Positions 25,804-34,150 of a stretch of DNA of 64,000 nucleotides are shown one piece after another. The DNA comes from Nocardia aobensis NBRC 100429 (GTDB taxonomy: Bacteria > Actinomycetota > Actinomycetes > Mycobacteriales > Mycobacteriaceae). The stretch spans positions 1 to 64,000 of the forward strand of contig NZ_BAFQ01000038.1 in assembly GCF_000308375.1 (NCBI RefSeq). The letters run 5' to 3'. The notes below the pieces were generated by a model, which worked only from the letters and a program-made list of their open reading frames with translations, had not been told where the DNA came from and did not search any database. Position 1 is the first letter of the stretch, and the number at the start of each line of letters is the position of its first letter. The translations under genes were made by a program, and so were the position numbers.

Positions 25804-27561
25804 TCAGGCCGGGACCGCCGGATTCGCCCCCACGTATCGCAGTTCCTCGGGCGTGGCGACCATGTACACGCTGGTCTCCCCGCTCTCGGTGCGCACGGTG
25901 ACCATATTCGCGGTCACGGGGTCCTCGATCAGCGTCACATCGGGTTCGAAGCCGTCGGTCACCGGCCCGTGCTGGCGCAGCACCATCACGGTGGCATCGG
26001 AGTGGTGCCCGCTCGGCGCGATACCGTCGAAGACCACCATGGTCGCGAACCGATACGAACTGGCCTGCTGGGAACCGGCCGACCAGGTCGCGAGCGTGAG
26101 CGCCTGCGGCATATCGACATAGCCGACCATCGGCCGCCATTCGTCATGCCGATTCGTATGCACCACAACACTCGCGCCCAATGCGATGGCGCGCAGGATC
26201 ACCTGTTTGGCGACCAGCGGTGAGCCGATCACCTCGACCCGGCGCACGTGCCGGCTCACCAGCGGCAGCGCCACGCCCTGGCCCGAATTGTCGGCCCCGA
26301 TGAGCTGTCCACATCCGGCGATCGGCATCGGCACCCGATCCAGCGCGTCCGGCGGTCCGAGGTAGCTGTCCAGCGGCAGCGCCGGCACTCCGGTGCCCAG
26401 CGGCAGGCTGAAAAGCAGTGCGCGCCGCTGCTTTCCGGGCAGCGGAACCAGTCCAGCGGACCGCACCCGGCACGGCGCGTCGCGAGTCGCGAAGTGTGCG
26501 GTGGCCGTCACCGCGATCGACGGATCGGTGGTCGCGGCCGCGGTGGTGTCGGGCACCCGCTGCAGCCGCACGGTGATCGTGGAGGTCACCGTCGGTGTCG
26601 ACCACACCTCGGCGATGCCGCGCGAACCCAGGGCCTCGGGGGTCATGCGGTAGGTGGTGTGGTGAAAACCGTTGTGGACCAAGCTGTCCGTGGTCTCCTC
26701 GAACTCCTCCGGCGCCGCGCCGAGGGTCAGCTGGCCGACCGCCTGATTCATCTCGGTCGCCGAGAGCGCGACCGCCGACAGACCGCGCGCGGCGAGCCGG
26801 TTGGCCACCCGCCGTGTGGCCACGACCGCCGACCGCAAGGTGCCCTCCGCCCCTCCGCCCCGCCGATCCACGGCGGGCGCGTTGGCCAAGGGATCGAGCC
26901 GCAGGACGACCCAGACGGTCCGATGCGCCACGGCCGGCAGCGGTCCGAGGATGCTCTCGTAGGCGCGGGCCACCGCACCGGTGCCGGCACTGCGCGATCC
27001 GGTACTGATCACATCGATGGCGGCCAGCCGGATGTCGAACTGATCGAGACAGCGGGCGATCTCGGCGAGCGGCAGCATATCGTCGCCGAGCAGTCCGCTG
27101 GGGCTGAGCCGGGTCACCGTCCGCGGCTGGGCGTCGATCCGCAACATGGTGATGAGCCGGTCACCGTCCCAGCGCATTCCGTAACTTCCGCCTTCGGCCA
27201 GTGGAACATTGAATGGCGAATGTTGAACGGTGGTGGAACGTTTACGAAACAATTGCCAACGAAAGGTAATTTCACGCGCCAGGGATTGCGCGAGAGAGGT
27301 GCCGCGAATCGGCGTGAGCCCGACGATCGTCACCGCCGCGGCGACGACGACCGGAACCCACCACAACGGGGTGAAAACCCTGGCGACGAACGCGCCCACA
27401 GCCGCCGTGACCAGCACCGGAAGCACCAGACGCAGGGGGAGAAGGTGAAAGAGCCAGAATTCCGTCGAGCGCAATTGTGCTGCGTTCGAGCCGGTTTCGG
27501 AGGCGTCGGATGAATCGTCGTCGGACGGTGTGGCTTTATCTCCGCGCGTGGTGGAGTTCAT
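25804..27561 (-). CDS. eccE: Type VII secretion protein EccE (PE/PPE-type locus)
   Basis: 585 residues from ATG 27561; a GTG two codons upstream (27567) is an alternative. After a 35-residue polar tail come two membrane segments (about 43-90: LVLPVLVTAAVGAF and VVVAAAVTIVGLTPI), followed by the large cytosolic EccE region with LAEIARCLDQFDIRLAAIDVI and VAHRTVWVVLRLDPL, both typical of EccE. EccE lies at the rim of the ESX membrane pore complex. It is divergent from eccB, the same arrangement as in the second ESX locus at 56477-58267. A patch at 27201-27280 has only 37 G/C of 80, far below the surroundings. Confidence 0.85.
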   Translation of the reverse strand: MNSTTRGDKATPSDDDSSDASETGSNAAQLRSTEFWLFHLLPLRLVLPVLVTAAVGAFVARVFTPLWWVPVVVAAAVTIVGLTPIRGTSLAQSLAREITFRWQLFRKRSTTVQHSPFNVPLAEGGSYGMRWDGDRLITMLRIDAQPRTVTRLSPSGLLGDDMLPLAEIARCLDQFDIRLAAIDVISTGSRSAGTGAVARAYESILGPLPAVAHRTVWVVLRLDPLANAPAVDRRGGGAEGTLRSAVVATRRVANRLAARGLSAVALSATEMNQAVGQLTLGAAPEEFEETTDSLVHNGFHHTTYRMTPEALGSRGIAEVWSTPTVTSTITVRLQRVPDTTAAATTDPSIAVTATAHFATRDAPCRVRSAGLVPLPGKQRRALLFSLPLGTGVPALPLDSYLGPPDALDRVPMPIAGCGQLIGADNSGQGVALPLVSRHVRRVEVIGSPLVAKQVILRAIALGASVVVHTNRHDEWRPMVGYVDMPQALTLATWSAGSQQASSYRFATMVVFDGIAPSGHHSDATVMVLRQHGPVTDGFEPDVTLIEDPVTANMVTVRTESGETSVYMVATPEELRYVGANPAVPA

Positions 27562-27678
27562 GCGCACATAATGGACCGAACTCGTTCGGCTTCGCTAGTC
27601 TGTCGAAGCGCGGCCGGATACGGTTCGCGCACTCGAATCGGGTCATCGGAATCAGCTAGTGGGTATCGGGAGGCGGTT
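27562..27678. promoter_or_regulatory. Divergent eccE-eccB promoter region
   Basis: About 115 bp between divergent starts, with lower GC than the genes. The eccB start is set by GGGAGG at 27668-27673. The likely promoters for both genes must lie here; I could not fix -10/-35 boxes with confidence. Confidence 0.4.
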
Positions 27679-29190
27679 GTGCCGGCGCAGTTGACCACCC
27701 GTGCCCAAGTCAACGGTTACCGGTTCCTGCTCAAGCGCTACGAACACGCCCTGGTGCGGCGCGACGTGCGGATGCTGCACGATCCCATGCGCACCCAGTT
27801 CCGCTCGCTGGTGATCGGCGCCGTGCTGGGCCTGCTGGGGGTGGCCGGCGCCGCGATCCTGGCCTTCCTGCACCCGCAGGGATCCGTAAGTGATTCGAAG
27901 ATCGTGATGGGCAAGGACTCCGGCGCGCTCTACGTCCTCGTGGACGGAACCCTGCATCCGGTGCTCAACCTGGCCTCGGCGCGTCTGATCACGGGCGCCG
28001 CCGCCTCCCCGTCCTCGGTCAAGGACAGCAAATTGACGCAGCCGCGCGGTCCGCTGCTGGGTATTCCCGGCGCGCCCGGCGCACTGTCCGGATCGGGTGA
28101 TCCCCGGCGGTCCACCTGGACGATGTGCGACAACCTGCTGCCGCCCTCGACGGGTGGCGGCGCCGCCGCGACGGGGCCGCTCACCACGGTGATCGCCGGG
28201 CCGCTGGACAATCCGGCCGGCGGTACCCACGCGGTGCCGGTGCGCGCGGATCAGGCGCTGCTGGCCACCCACGGCGGCAAGACCTTTCTGGTCTACGACG
28301 GTAAGCGGGCCGAGATCGATCCCGGCGATTCCGTTCTGATCCGCTCACTCGGATTGCGTGACCAGCGCCCGCGCCCGATCGGCGGCGCGTTGCTCGACGC
28401 CACCGAACCTGTTCCGCCGCTGACTGTTCCGGAGATCGGCGGGCACGGCGCACCAGGCCCGGGCAGGCTGTCCGATGTGCCGGTGGGCGGTGTGATCAGG
28501 GTCCACGGCGTGGACGCCGACGAGTTGTACGTGGTCCTCACCGACGGCGTACAACGCGTCACGTCGTTCGCCGCAGGTCTGATCCGCGACGCGAATTCGC
28601 AAGGTATGAACGAGATCTCGACTGTCCCGCCCGACCGCATCGTCGGTATTCCGGTCCTGCACCGGCTGCCGATAGACGATTTCCCGCAGCAGGTTCCGGC
28701 CGTGCTCGCACCCGACGCGGATCCGGTGGCCTGCCTGTCGTGGACCCGTGCCGCCGACGACCCGCGCGCCACGGTGACGCTGCTGGCCGGCCGCGCGCTG
28801 CCGCTGCCCGCGGATGCGGAGCCGGTCGTCCCGGCGACCGCGGACGGCGCCGGTGATCGGATCGACGGCGTCTATCTGCGCCCGGGCACCGGGGAGTTCG
28901 TGCGGTCGGTCGGAGCGGAGCCGGGGGCGGTGAGCAACGGCCCGCTGTTCTACGTGGGGGACAACGGAATTCGCTACGGAATCCCGGATGCCGACACCGC
29001 CAAGGTCCTCGGAATGCCGAAGACTCCGAAGCCGGCGCCGAAACCGATCGTGGAGGCCTTGTCGGCGGGCCCGGCGCTGACCCGGCAGGACGCTCTGATG
29101 AGTCACGACAGCCTGCCGCAGTGCCCGGACGCGGGCCCGAGCGCTATGGCCTGCGCCCGCCCGATCCCACCGCCGGGCAAGAACAACTGA
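27679..29190 (+). CDS. eccB: Type VII secretion protein EccB (PE/PPE-type locus)
   Basis: 503 residues from GTG 27679 behind GGGAGG; the frame is open further upstream but without a ribosome-binding site. A short cytosolic N-terminus holds the family signature HALVRRDVRMLHDPMR, then one membrane helix (about 40-62) and a long periplasmic part. Family landmarks include SKIVMGKDSGALYV, the MCDNLL cysteine paired with ACLSW, and FYVGDNGIRYGIPD near the end. EccB forms the periplasmic crown of the ESX pore and may carry ATPase activity. It ends in a Pro-rich segment. eccA converges on it from the other side. Confidence 0.9.
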   Translation: MPAQLTTRAQVNGYRFLLKRYEHALVRRDVRMLHDPMRTQFRSLVIGAVLGLLGVAGAAILAFLHPQGSVSDSKIVMGKDSGALYVLVDGTLHPVLNLASARLITGAAASPSSVKDSKLTQPRGPLLGIPGAPGALSGSGDPRRSTWTMCDNLLPPSTGGGAAATGPLTTVIAGPLDNPAGGTHAVPVRADQALLATHGGKTFLVYDGKRAEIDPGDSVLIRSLGLRDQRPRPIGGALLDATEPVPPLTVPEIGGHGAPGPGRLSDVPVGGVIRVHGVDADELYVVLTDGVQRVTSFAAGLIRDANSQGMNEISTVPPDRIVGIPVLHRLPIDDFPQQVPAVLAPDADPVACLSWTRAADDPRATVTLLAGRALPLPADAEPVVPATADGAGDRIDGVYLRPGTGEFVRSVGAEPGAVSNGPLFYVGDNGIRYGIPDADTAKVLGMPKTPKPAPKPIVEALSAGPALTRQDALMSHDSLPQCPDAGPSAMACARPIPPPGKNN

Positions 29191-29195
29191 TTGTC

Positions 29196-29213
29196 ACCGG
29201 CCGCCCGGCCGGT
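29196..29213. terminator. Short hairpin between convergent eccB and eccA
   Basis: accggcc (29196-29202) pairs with ggccggt (29207-29213) around a 4-base loop in the 40-bp gap between the two stops. Probable bidirectional terminator; no U-run. Confidence 0.5.
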
Positions 29214-29230
29214 AGCGATCACACCGCCGC

Positions 29231-31048
29231 TCAGCGCAATCCGCCGAGCACACCTTCCAGCGCCTTGGCCATGTCGGCGCCCTCGATCCGCATGAGCACG
29301 GTCTCGTCCACCGCCGACAGATCGATGGATTCGTCGGTGGCCAAACGGAATTCGCGCTCCTCCTCGGCGGCCTCGATCACATTGCGGATGAACCGGCCGT
29401 TACCGGCGAGGTCCACCGCGCGTCGCTGCTCGCCGCTCTGGTCCACCACTTGACGCTCGTAGAGTTCGCGGCATGCGGCCTGCAGGAGTTCCAGCGCATC
29501 CTCGGCGACCTCCGAATCCCGTTTGCTCGCAATGAACTGACCGATCCGGCCCAGTTCCTCGGGTGTGTAGGACTCGAACTTCACGCGCTTGGCGAAGCGG
29601 GAGGCCAGACCGTCGTTGGAGGCGAGGAAGCGGTCGATCTCGCCGTCGTATCCGGCGATGATGACGATCAGCCGATCGCGGTCGTTCTCCATCCGGGCCA
29701 GCAGGGTGTCCACCGCCTCGCGGCCGAAGGCGTCGCCACCGGACAGACCGGTCTGAACGAGTGTGTACGCCTCGTCGACGAACAGCACTCCGTCCATCGC
29801 GGAATCGATCAATTTATTCGTTTTTATCGCGGTGCTTCCCAAATGTTCACCGACGAAATCCGAACGCTTTACCTCTACCAGTCGATCGGTTTTCAACAAA
29901 CCCAACCCACAGTAAATTTTCGCCACCACTCGGGCAATCGTCGTCTTACCGGTTCCTGGCGGGCCGGTGAACGCAAGGTGTTGTCCGCGTGGCGCGCTGG
30001 ACATACCTTTCTCGGCGCGGATTTTCGCCAATTGCGCGGTGGCCTGGAGTTTCGCCACCTGAGTTTTCACCGCGGCCAGGCCGATCTGCTCGTCCAGCTC
30101 CGCGCGGGCGACCTCGAGCAGGCGTTTGGCCCGGTCGCCGCGCTCCTCGGTCTCGACCTGCTCGGCGGTGGGCGCGGAAGCCGGATCCCAGCGGTCGGTG
30201 CGCGCGTCGATCAGCTCCTTCGAGGTCACCGTGAGGCGGTACTTGCGATCGCGCATGGCCTGCGTGTTCGCGGCGAAGTCGGGCGCCTCCGAGAACACCT
30301 TCTCGAACAGGGCCTGGGCCTCGTCCTCACGGCCCATCTCGCGCAGGCACAACCCGCGGCAGAACCGGGCGGTGGTGGCGGCAGCCGGAATCGGGCCGTT
30401 CTCGGCGGCCTCCATCCGGCGGATCGCCTCGCCGAACAGGCCGAGCTGCGCACAGGCCGTGCCGACCATCACGTGCGCGCCCGCGGCCAGGTAGGGGTCC
30501 TGCCAGTCCGCCGAACCGGCCAGCACCGTCATCACATCCGGCCAGCGCTGCGTCGTGTAGTGCAGCAGGCCGCGAACGTACTGGCAGATCCGGTCGTCGA
30601 GGTCCTGATCGGGCTGCGACAGCAGGCCCGCGCGATGCCGGGCCAGCTCGTCGAGCACCTGCTCGGCCTCGTCGTAATCGCCGGCGGAGATGAGCTGGGT
30701 CGCCTGCGCCAGCCAGATCTCGGTGTACCCCGCCAGCGGATAGTCGATGTACTGGCCCACCACGAACCGGCCCGCCAGCTGCCGCGGCGCCAGGCCGAGC
30801 CGGCGCTGCTCGCGGTAGAGGGTGGAGCCGCTGGTCTTGTAGAGGTTGAACACCACCTCGGGGGTGATCTCCCCGGCCGCGGCCCGGCCCAGCCAGGCGT
30901 CGCACATGCCCGGATCCCATTCGGTGGCGCGCTGGAATGCGAGCTTCGCATATTCGAGATCGGGCGTGGATTCCTGGCCGTCGATAGCGATACCCAATGA
31001 CAATACGCCGGCATCGAAGGCGCGTTGTGCTTGGCGGTTGCCGGTCAT
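29231..31048 (-). CDS. eccA: Type VII secretion AAA+ ATPase EccA
   Basis: 605 residues, ATG after AGGGGA. N-terminal TPR-like helical repeats (about 1-280) and a C-terminal CbxX/CfqX-type AAA+ domain with Walker A GPPGTGKT at 362-369 and Walker B VLFVDEA at 421-427. EccA is a cytosolic ATPase of PE/PPE-type ESX systems, thought to separate EspG from its clients and to power a late step. Its presence rules out a plain ESX-4 type for this locus. The stretch 29811-29930, coding for the part after Walker A, has 53 G/C of 120 (44%), with codons unlike the rest of the gene. It is divergent from eccD. Confidence 0.9.
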   Translation of the reverse strand: MTGNRQAQRAFDAGVLSLGIAIDGQESTPDLEYAKLAFQRATEWDPGMCDAWLGRAAAGEITPEVVFNLYKTSGSTLYREQRRLGLAPRQLAGRFVVGQYIDYPLAGYTEIWLAQATQLISAGDYDEAEQVLDELARHRAGLLSQPDQDLDDRICQYVRGLLHYTTQRWPDVMTVLAGSADWQDPYLAAGAHVMVGTACAQLGLFGEAIRRMEAAENGPIPAAATTARFCRGLCLREMGREDEAQALFEKVFSEAPDFAANTQAMRDRKYRLTVTSKELIDARTDRWDPASAPTAEQVETEERGDRAKRLLEVARAELDEQIGLAAVKTQVAKLQATAQLAKIRAEKGMSSAPRGQHLAFTGPPGTGKTTIARVVAKIYCGLGLLKTDRLVEVKRSDFVGEHLGSTAIKTNKLIDSAMDGVLFVDEAYTLVQTGLSGGDAFGREAVDTLLARMENDRDRLIVIIAGYDGEIDRFLASNDGLASRFAKRVKFESYTPEELGRIGQFIASKRDSEVAEDALELLQAACRELYERQVVDQSGEQRRAVDLAGNGRFIRNVIEAAEEEREFRLATDESIDLSAVDETVLMRIEGADMAKALEGVLGGLR

Positions 31049-31177
31049 ACGGACAGTCCCCTAAACGCGTGAATGTGCTAATTCTCGCTCAGCATACCGG
31101 CTGCCGTGACAGCCGATCTCGGTTAAGTTTGGAACGTCGCAATACAGCGACGAAAATCGTAGGGAGTTCTGTAATCC
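31049..31177. promoter_or_regulatory. Divergent eccA-eccD promoter region
   Basis: 129 bp between divergent starts, AT-richer than the flanking genes. It contains two small inverted repeats (ggctg/cagcc near 31100 and cgtcg/cgacg near 31135-31155). GGGAG before the eccD GTG and AGGGGA before the eccA ATG are the ribosome-binding sites. Confidence 0.4.
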
Positions 31178-32647
31178 GTGACCGAGTCGTCGAGCAGCGG
31201 CGTGGGGGCCGTTGACCCGGAATTGTGCCGAGTGTCGGTGATCGGCGGAAATACTCAACTCGATGTGGGCCTGCCCGCGACCGTGCCGGTCGCGGCGTAC
31301 ATCACCGACCTGGTCGAGCTGATCGATTCCCGCAATCCCGACCTGACCGAACACGACGAGGGCGCGCCCGTACGCGCACAGCACTGGACGTTGGCGCGGA
31401 TCGGCCGCGACCCCATCCCGCCGCACCAATCGCTCACCGACGCAGAGGTTTTCGACGGTGAGTTGCTGGTGTTGCGCTCGGTGACCGCCAAGGAGGCGCC
31501 CGCGCTCTTCGACGATGTGATCGACGCCGTCTCGCGGCTCACCGCCGAATCGGGAAACGCCTGGTCGCCGACGGCGGCGCGGCGAATGGGGCTGGGCGCC
31601 GGACTGATCGCGGTATTCGTCGCGGTCGCGGTTCTGGTGTCTGGCAAGGGCACCGGCATCTGGAACGGATTCATCGCGCTGGGCGCGGGGGTGCTCGCCG
31701 CCGGCGCCGCCGTGATCGTCGCGCGCCGCTATCCGGCCGAGCGCACGACGGCGATCGTGTTGTCGCTGTTCGCGATTGCGCTGCTGGGCGCGAGCGCGGG
31801 CCTGCTCACCCCGGGCCGGGTGGGGTCGCCACACCTGCTGTTCTCGGCGGTGGCGGCACTGGTCGTGGCGCTGGCACTGTATTCGATGACCCGCGCCGGA
31901 TCGCTCGTGGTCGCCGCGGTGGTCACCGGTGCCGCGGTGCTCGCGGTCGCCGCGGCCGTACGGATGGTGTGGGACTTCGACATCGCGAAGATCGCTGTCG
32001 GCGTGCTGATCGCCGGCCTGGTGCTGATCACGATGGCTCCCCGGGCCGCCGTCGCCGCGGCGCGCCTGCCGGTTCCGCCGGTGCCGACCGCCGGCGGCGC
32101 CATCGATCCCACCGATCACGAACCCCGCCCGACGATCGCCGACATCGGCGTCATCGGCGCGACCGCACTGCCCTCGGCGGCGGGACTGGAGCGCCGCGCC
32201 CGGGCGGCCAACCAGTACCAGTCCGGAATTCTCGTGGCCGCCACGCTCGCAGCGGGTTTCGGGGCGATCCTGGGCGCCGATCCGCTGGGCGAGGCGCGCT
32301 GGCAGGGGCTGGTGCTGGCGGCGATCACCGCGGTGGTGCTGTGCCTGCGCGGTCGGGCGTACGCGGATCTCACCCAGGCGTCGACGATGATCGCGGGCGG
32401 CACCGTGGTGGCGCTGGCCGTCATCGCGGGTACCGCTGTGGCGCACGAGGATTGGCGCGCCATCGGCGCGGGCCTGGTGCTGATCGTCGCCGCGGCGGTG
32501 GTCGCCTTCGGTGTGCTCGGACCTCGCGCCGATGTGTCGCCGGTGCTGCGGCGGGCGATCGAAATCTTCGAATACCTGCTGATCATCGCCATCGTGCCGC
32601 TGTCGCTGTGGCTGATGGACGTCTACTCGGCCGCGCGGAACATCTGA
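31178..32647 (+). CDS. eccD: Type VII secretion integral membrane protein EccD (PE/PPE-type locus)
   Basis: 489 residues from GTG 31178. The N-terminal about 95 residues form the ubiquitin-like domain of EccD (CRVSVIGGNTQLDVGLPATVP), followed by about 11 membrane helices, including LGAGLIAVFVAVAVLVSG and LLIIAIVPLSLWLMDVYS at the end. EccD lines the ESX pore as a dimer per protomer. It starts an eccD-mycP-eccC run with 7- and 2-bp gaps, so these are one operon. Confidence 0.9.
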   Translation: MTESSSSGVGAVDPELCRVSVIGGNTQLDVGLPATVPVAAYITDLVELIDSRNPDLTEHDEGAPVRAQHWTLARIGRDPIPPHQSLTDAEVFDGELLVLRSVTAKEAPALFDDVIDAVSRLTAESGNAWSPTAARRMGLGAGLIAVFVAVAVLVSGKGTGIWNGFIALGAGVLAAGAAVIVARRYPAERTTAIVLSLFAIALLGASAGLLTPGRVGSPHLLFSAVAALVVALALYSMTRAGSLVVAAVVTGAAVLAVAAAVRMVWDFDIAKIAVGVLIAGLVLITMAPRAAVAAARLPVPPVPTAGGAIDPTDHEPRPTIADIGVIGATALPSAAGLERRARAANQYQSGILVAATLAAGFGAILGADPLGEARWQGLVLAAITAVVLCLRGRAYADLTQASTMIAGGTVVALAVIAGTAVAHEDWRAIGAGLVLIVAAAVVAFGVLGPRADVSPVLRRAIEIFEYLLIIAIVPLSLWLMDVYSAARNI

Positions 32648-32654
32648 TCGGGCG

Positions 32655-34148
32655 ATGACTGTGCTGCGCTACGGAAACGATTGTCCGATAGCGGGTTTCG
32701 TTCGCCGGGCCGCTCGCGGGCTGCGCGTGGCCGCTGCCGCGGCGGTACTCGGCGCGTCGCTGTTCGGGGGCGGTCCCGCGACCGCGGTCGCCCCGCCGGC
32801 GATCGACGAGGGCGCTCTCGGGCAGGCGCTGGCCGTCAACGCCAAGAACGGTCCGCCGGACCAGACCGAGAAGCGTGCGGTCTGCGCCGAACCGTATCTG
32901 ACCGGCGCGATTCCGCGGGATCCGCCACTGCCGCAGCGCATTCTCGATCTGGACCGAGCCTGGAAGTTCAGTCGCGGCGCCGGGCAGAAGGTCGCTGTGA
33001 TCGATACCGGTGTGAACCGCCATCCACGCCTGCCGGACCTGCAGCCCGGTGGCGACTTCGTCACCGCCGGCGACGGCACCGAGGATTGCGACGGTCACGG
33101 CACCCTGGTCGCAGGCTTGATCGCCGCACGTCCGAACCCCTCCGACGCCTTCTCCGGGGTCGCCCCGGAGGCACAGATCCTGGCCATCCGGCAGCTGAGC
33201 CTGCAGTACGAGGCGAAGAACCGCAACAACGACGAGACCGGCAAGGTCGCCGCCGGCGGATACGGTGATGTACTGACGATGGCGGCCGCCGTGGTGCGCG
33301 CGGTCGACATGGGCGCCACGGTGATCAACATCTCCGAAGTGTCCTGCACCCCAGCGGGTTCCGAAACCGCTGACGGCGCACTGGGCGCGGCGGTGAAATA
33401 CGCCGCCGACCGCAATGTCGTCGTGGTCGCCGCGGCCGGCAATCTCGACCAGGCCGCCTGCTCGGCGCAGAACGACACCAGCGGCTGGAACGGAGTGCGC
33501 ACCGTCATCAGCCCGGCCTGGTTCTCCCCGTACGTGCTCTCGGTCGCCTCGACCGATCCGGACGGAGCGACCTCGCCGTTCTCGATCCACGGCCCGTGGG
33601 TGGGTGTCGCCGCACCCGGCCGCTCGATCATCTCGCTCGACAGCAAGCCGGGCGGAACCGGCCTGGTCGACACCGAACACGGCGACGAGGGGCCGCTGAC
33701 CATCGACGGCACCAGCTTCTCGGCGGCGTTCGTCTCGGGCCTGGCGGCCCTGGTGCGCAGCAGATTTCCGGATCTGAGCGCGGCGCAGGTGATCGATCGG
33801 ATCGAGCGGACCGCGCACAATCCCGGTGCGGGCCGTGACGATCGGGTCGGATTCGGGCTCATCGATCCGCTGGCGGCCCTCACCGCGCAGCTGCCGCCGC
33901 CACCCGGACAGGCGGCGCAGGTGCCGCGTGCCATCGCACCGCCCGACCCGGACCGCCGCCCCGACCCACTGCCGCGCCGGGTGGCGATCATCGGCTCCGG
34001 CACACTGCTGGCGTTGCTGGTCGTCGGCTGGGCCGCCGCCCTGCCGTATCGGCGCAGGCGGCCCGAAGCCGCCGCCGACGATCCGGCCACCGGATACCTT
34101 TCCGCCACCCCGGCTCCCACCGGGACCGACTCGGCTCGAGGAGAGTAG
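32655..34148 (+). CDS. mycP: Mycosin, type VII secretion subtilisin-like serine protease (PE/PPE-type locus)
   Basis: 497 residues. A hydrophobic export segment at about 20-45, then a subtilase domain with the full triad: Asp117 in AVIDTG, His148 in DGHGTLVAG and Ser354 in GTSFSAAFVSG. A Pro-rich linker leads to a C-terminal membrane helix (about 447-467) and an Arg-rich cytosolic end, the standard mycosin build. Mycosins sit on the outside of the ESX complex, stabilise it and cleave substrates such as EspB. With an EspB-like gene in this locus, that protein is a natural candidate substrate. Confidence 0.92.
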   Translation: MTVLRYGNDCPIAGFVRRAARGLRVAAAAAVLGASLFGGGPATAVAPPAIDEGALGQALAVNAKNGPPDQTEKRAVCAEPYLTGAIPRDPPLPQRILDLDRAWKFSRGAGQKVAVIDTGVNRHPRLPDLQPGGDFVTAGDGTEDCDGHGTLVAGLIAARPNPSDAFSGVAPEAQILAIRQLSLQYEAKNRNNDETGKVAAGGYGDVLTMAAAVVRAVDMGATVINISEVSCTPAGSETADGALGAAVKYAADRNVVVVAAAGNLDQAACSAQNDTSGWNGVRTVISPAWFSPYVLSVASTDPDGATSPFSIHGPWVGVAAPGRSIISLDSKPGGTGLVDTEHGDEGPLTIDGTSFSAAFVSGLAALVRSRFPDLSAAQVIDRIERTAHNPGAGRDDRVGFGLIDPLAALTAQLPPPPGQAAQVPRAIAPPDPDRRPDPLPRRVAIIGSGTLLALLVVGWAAALPYRRRRPEAAADDPATGYLSATPAPTGTDSARGE

Positions 34149-34150
34149 GC

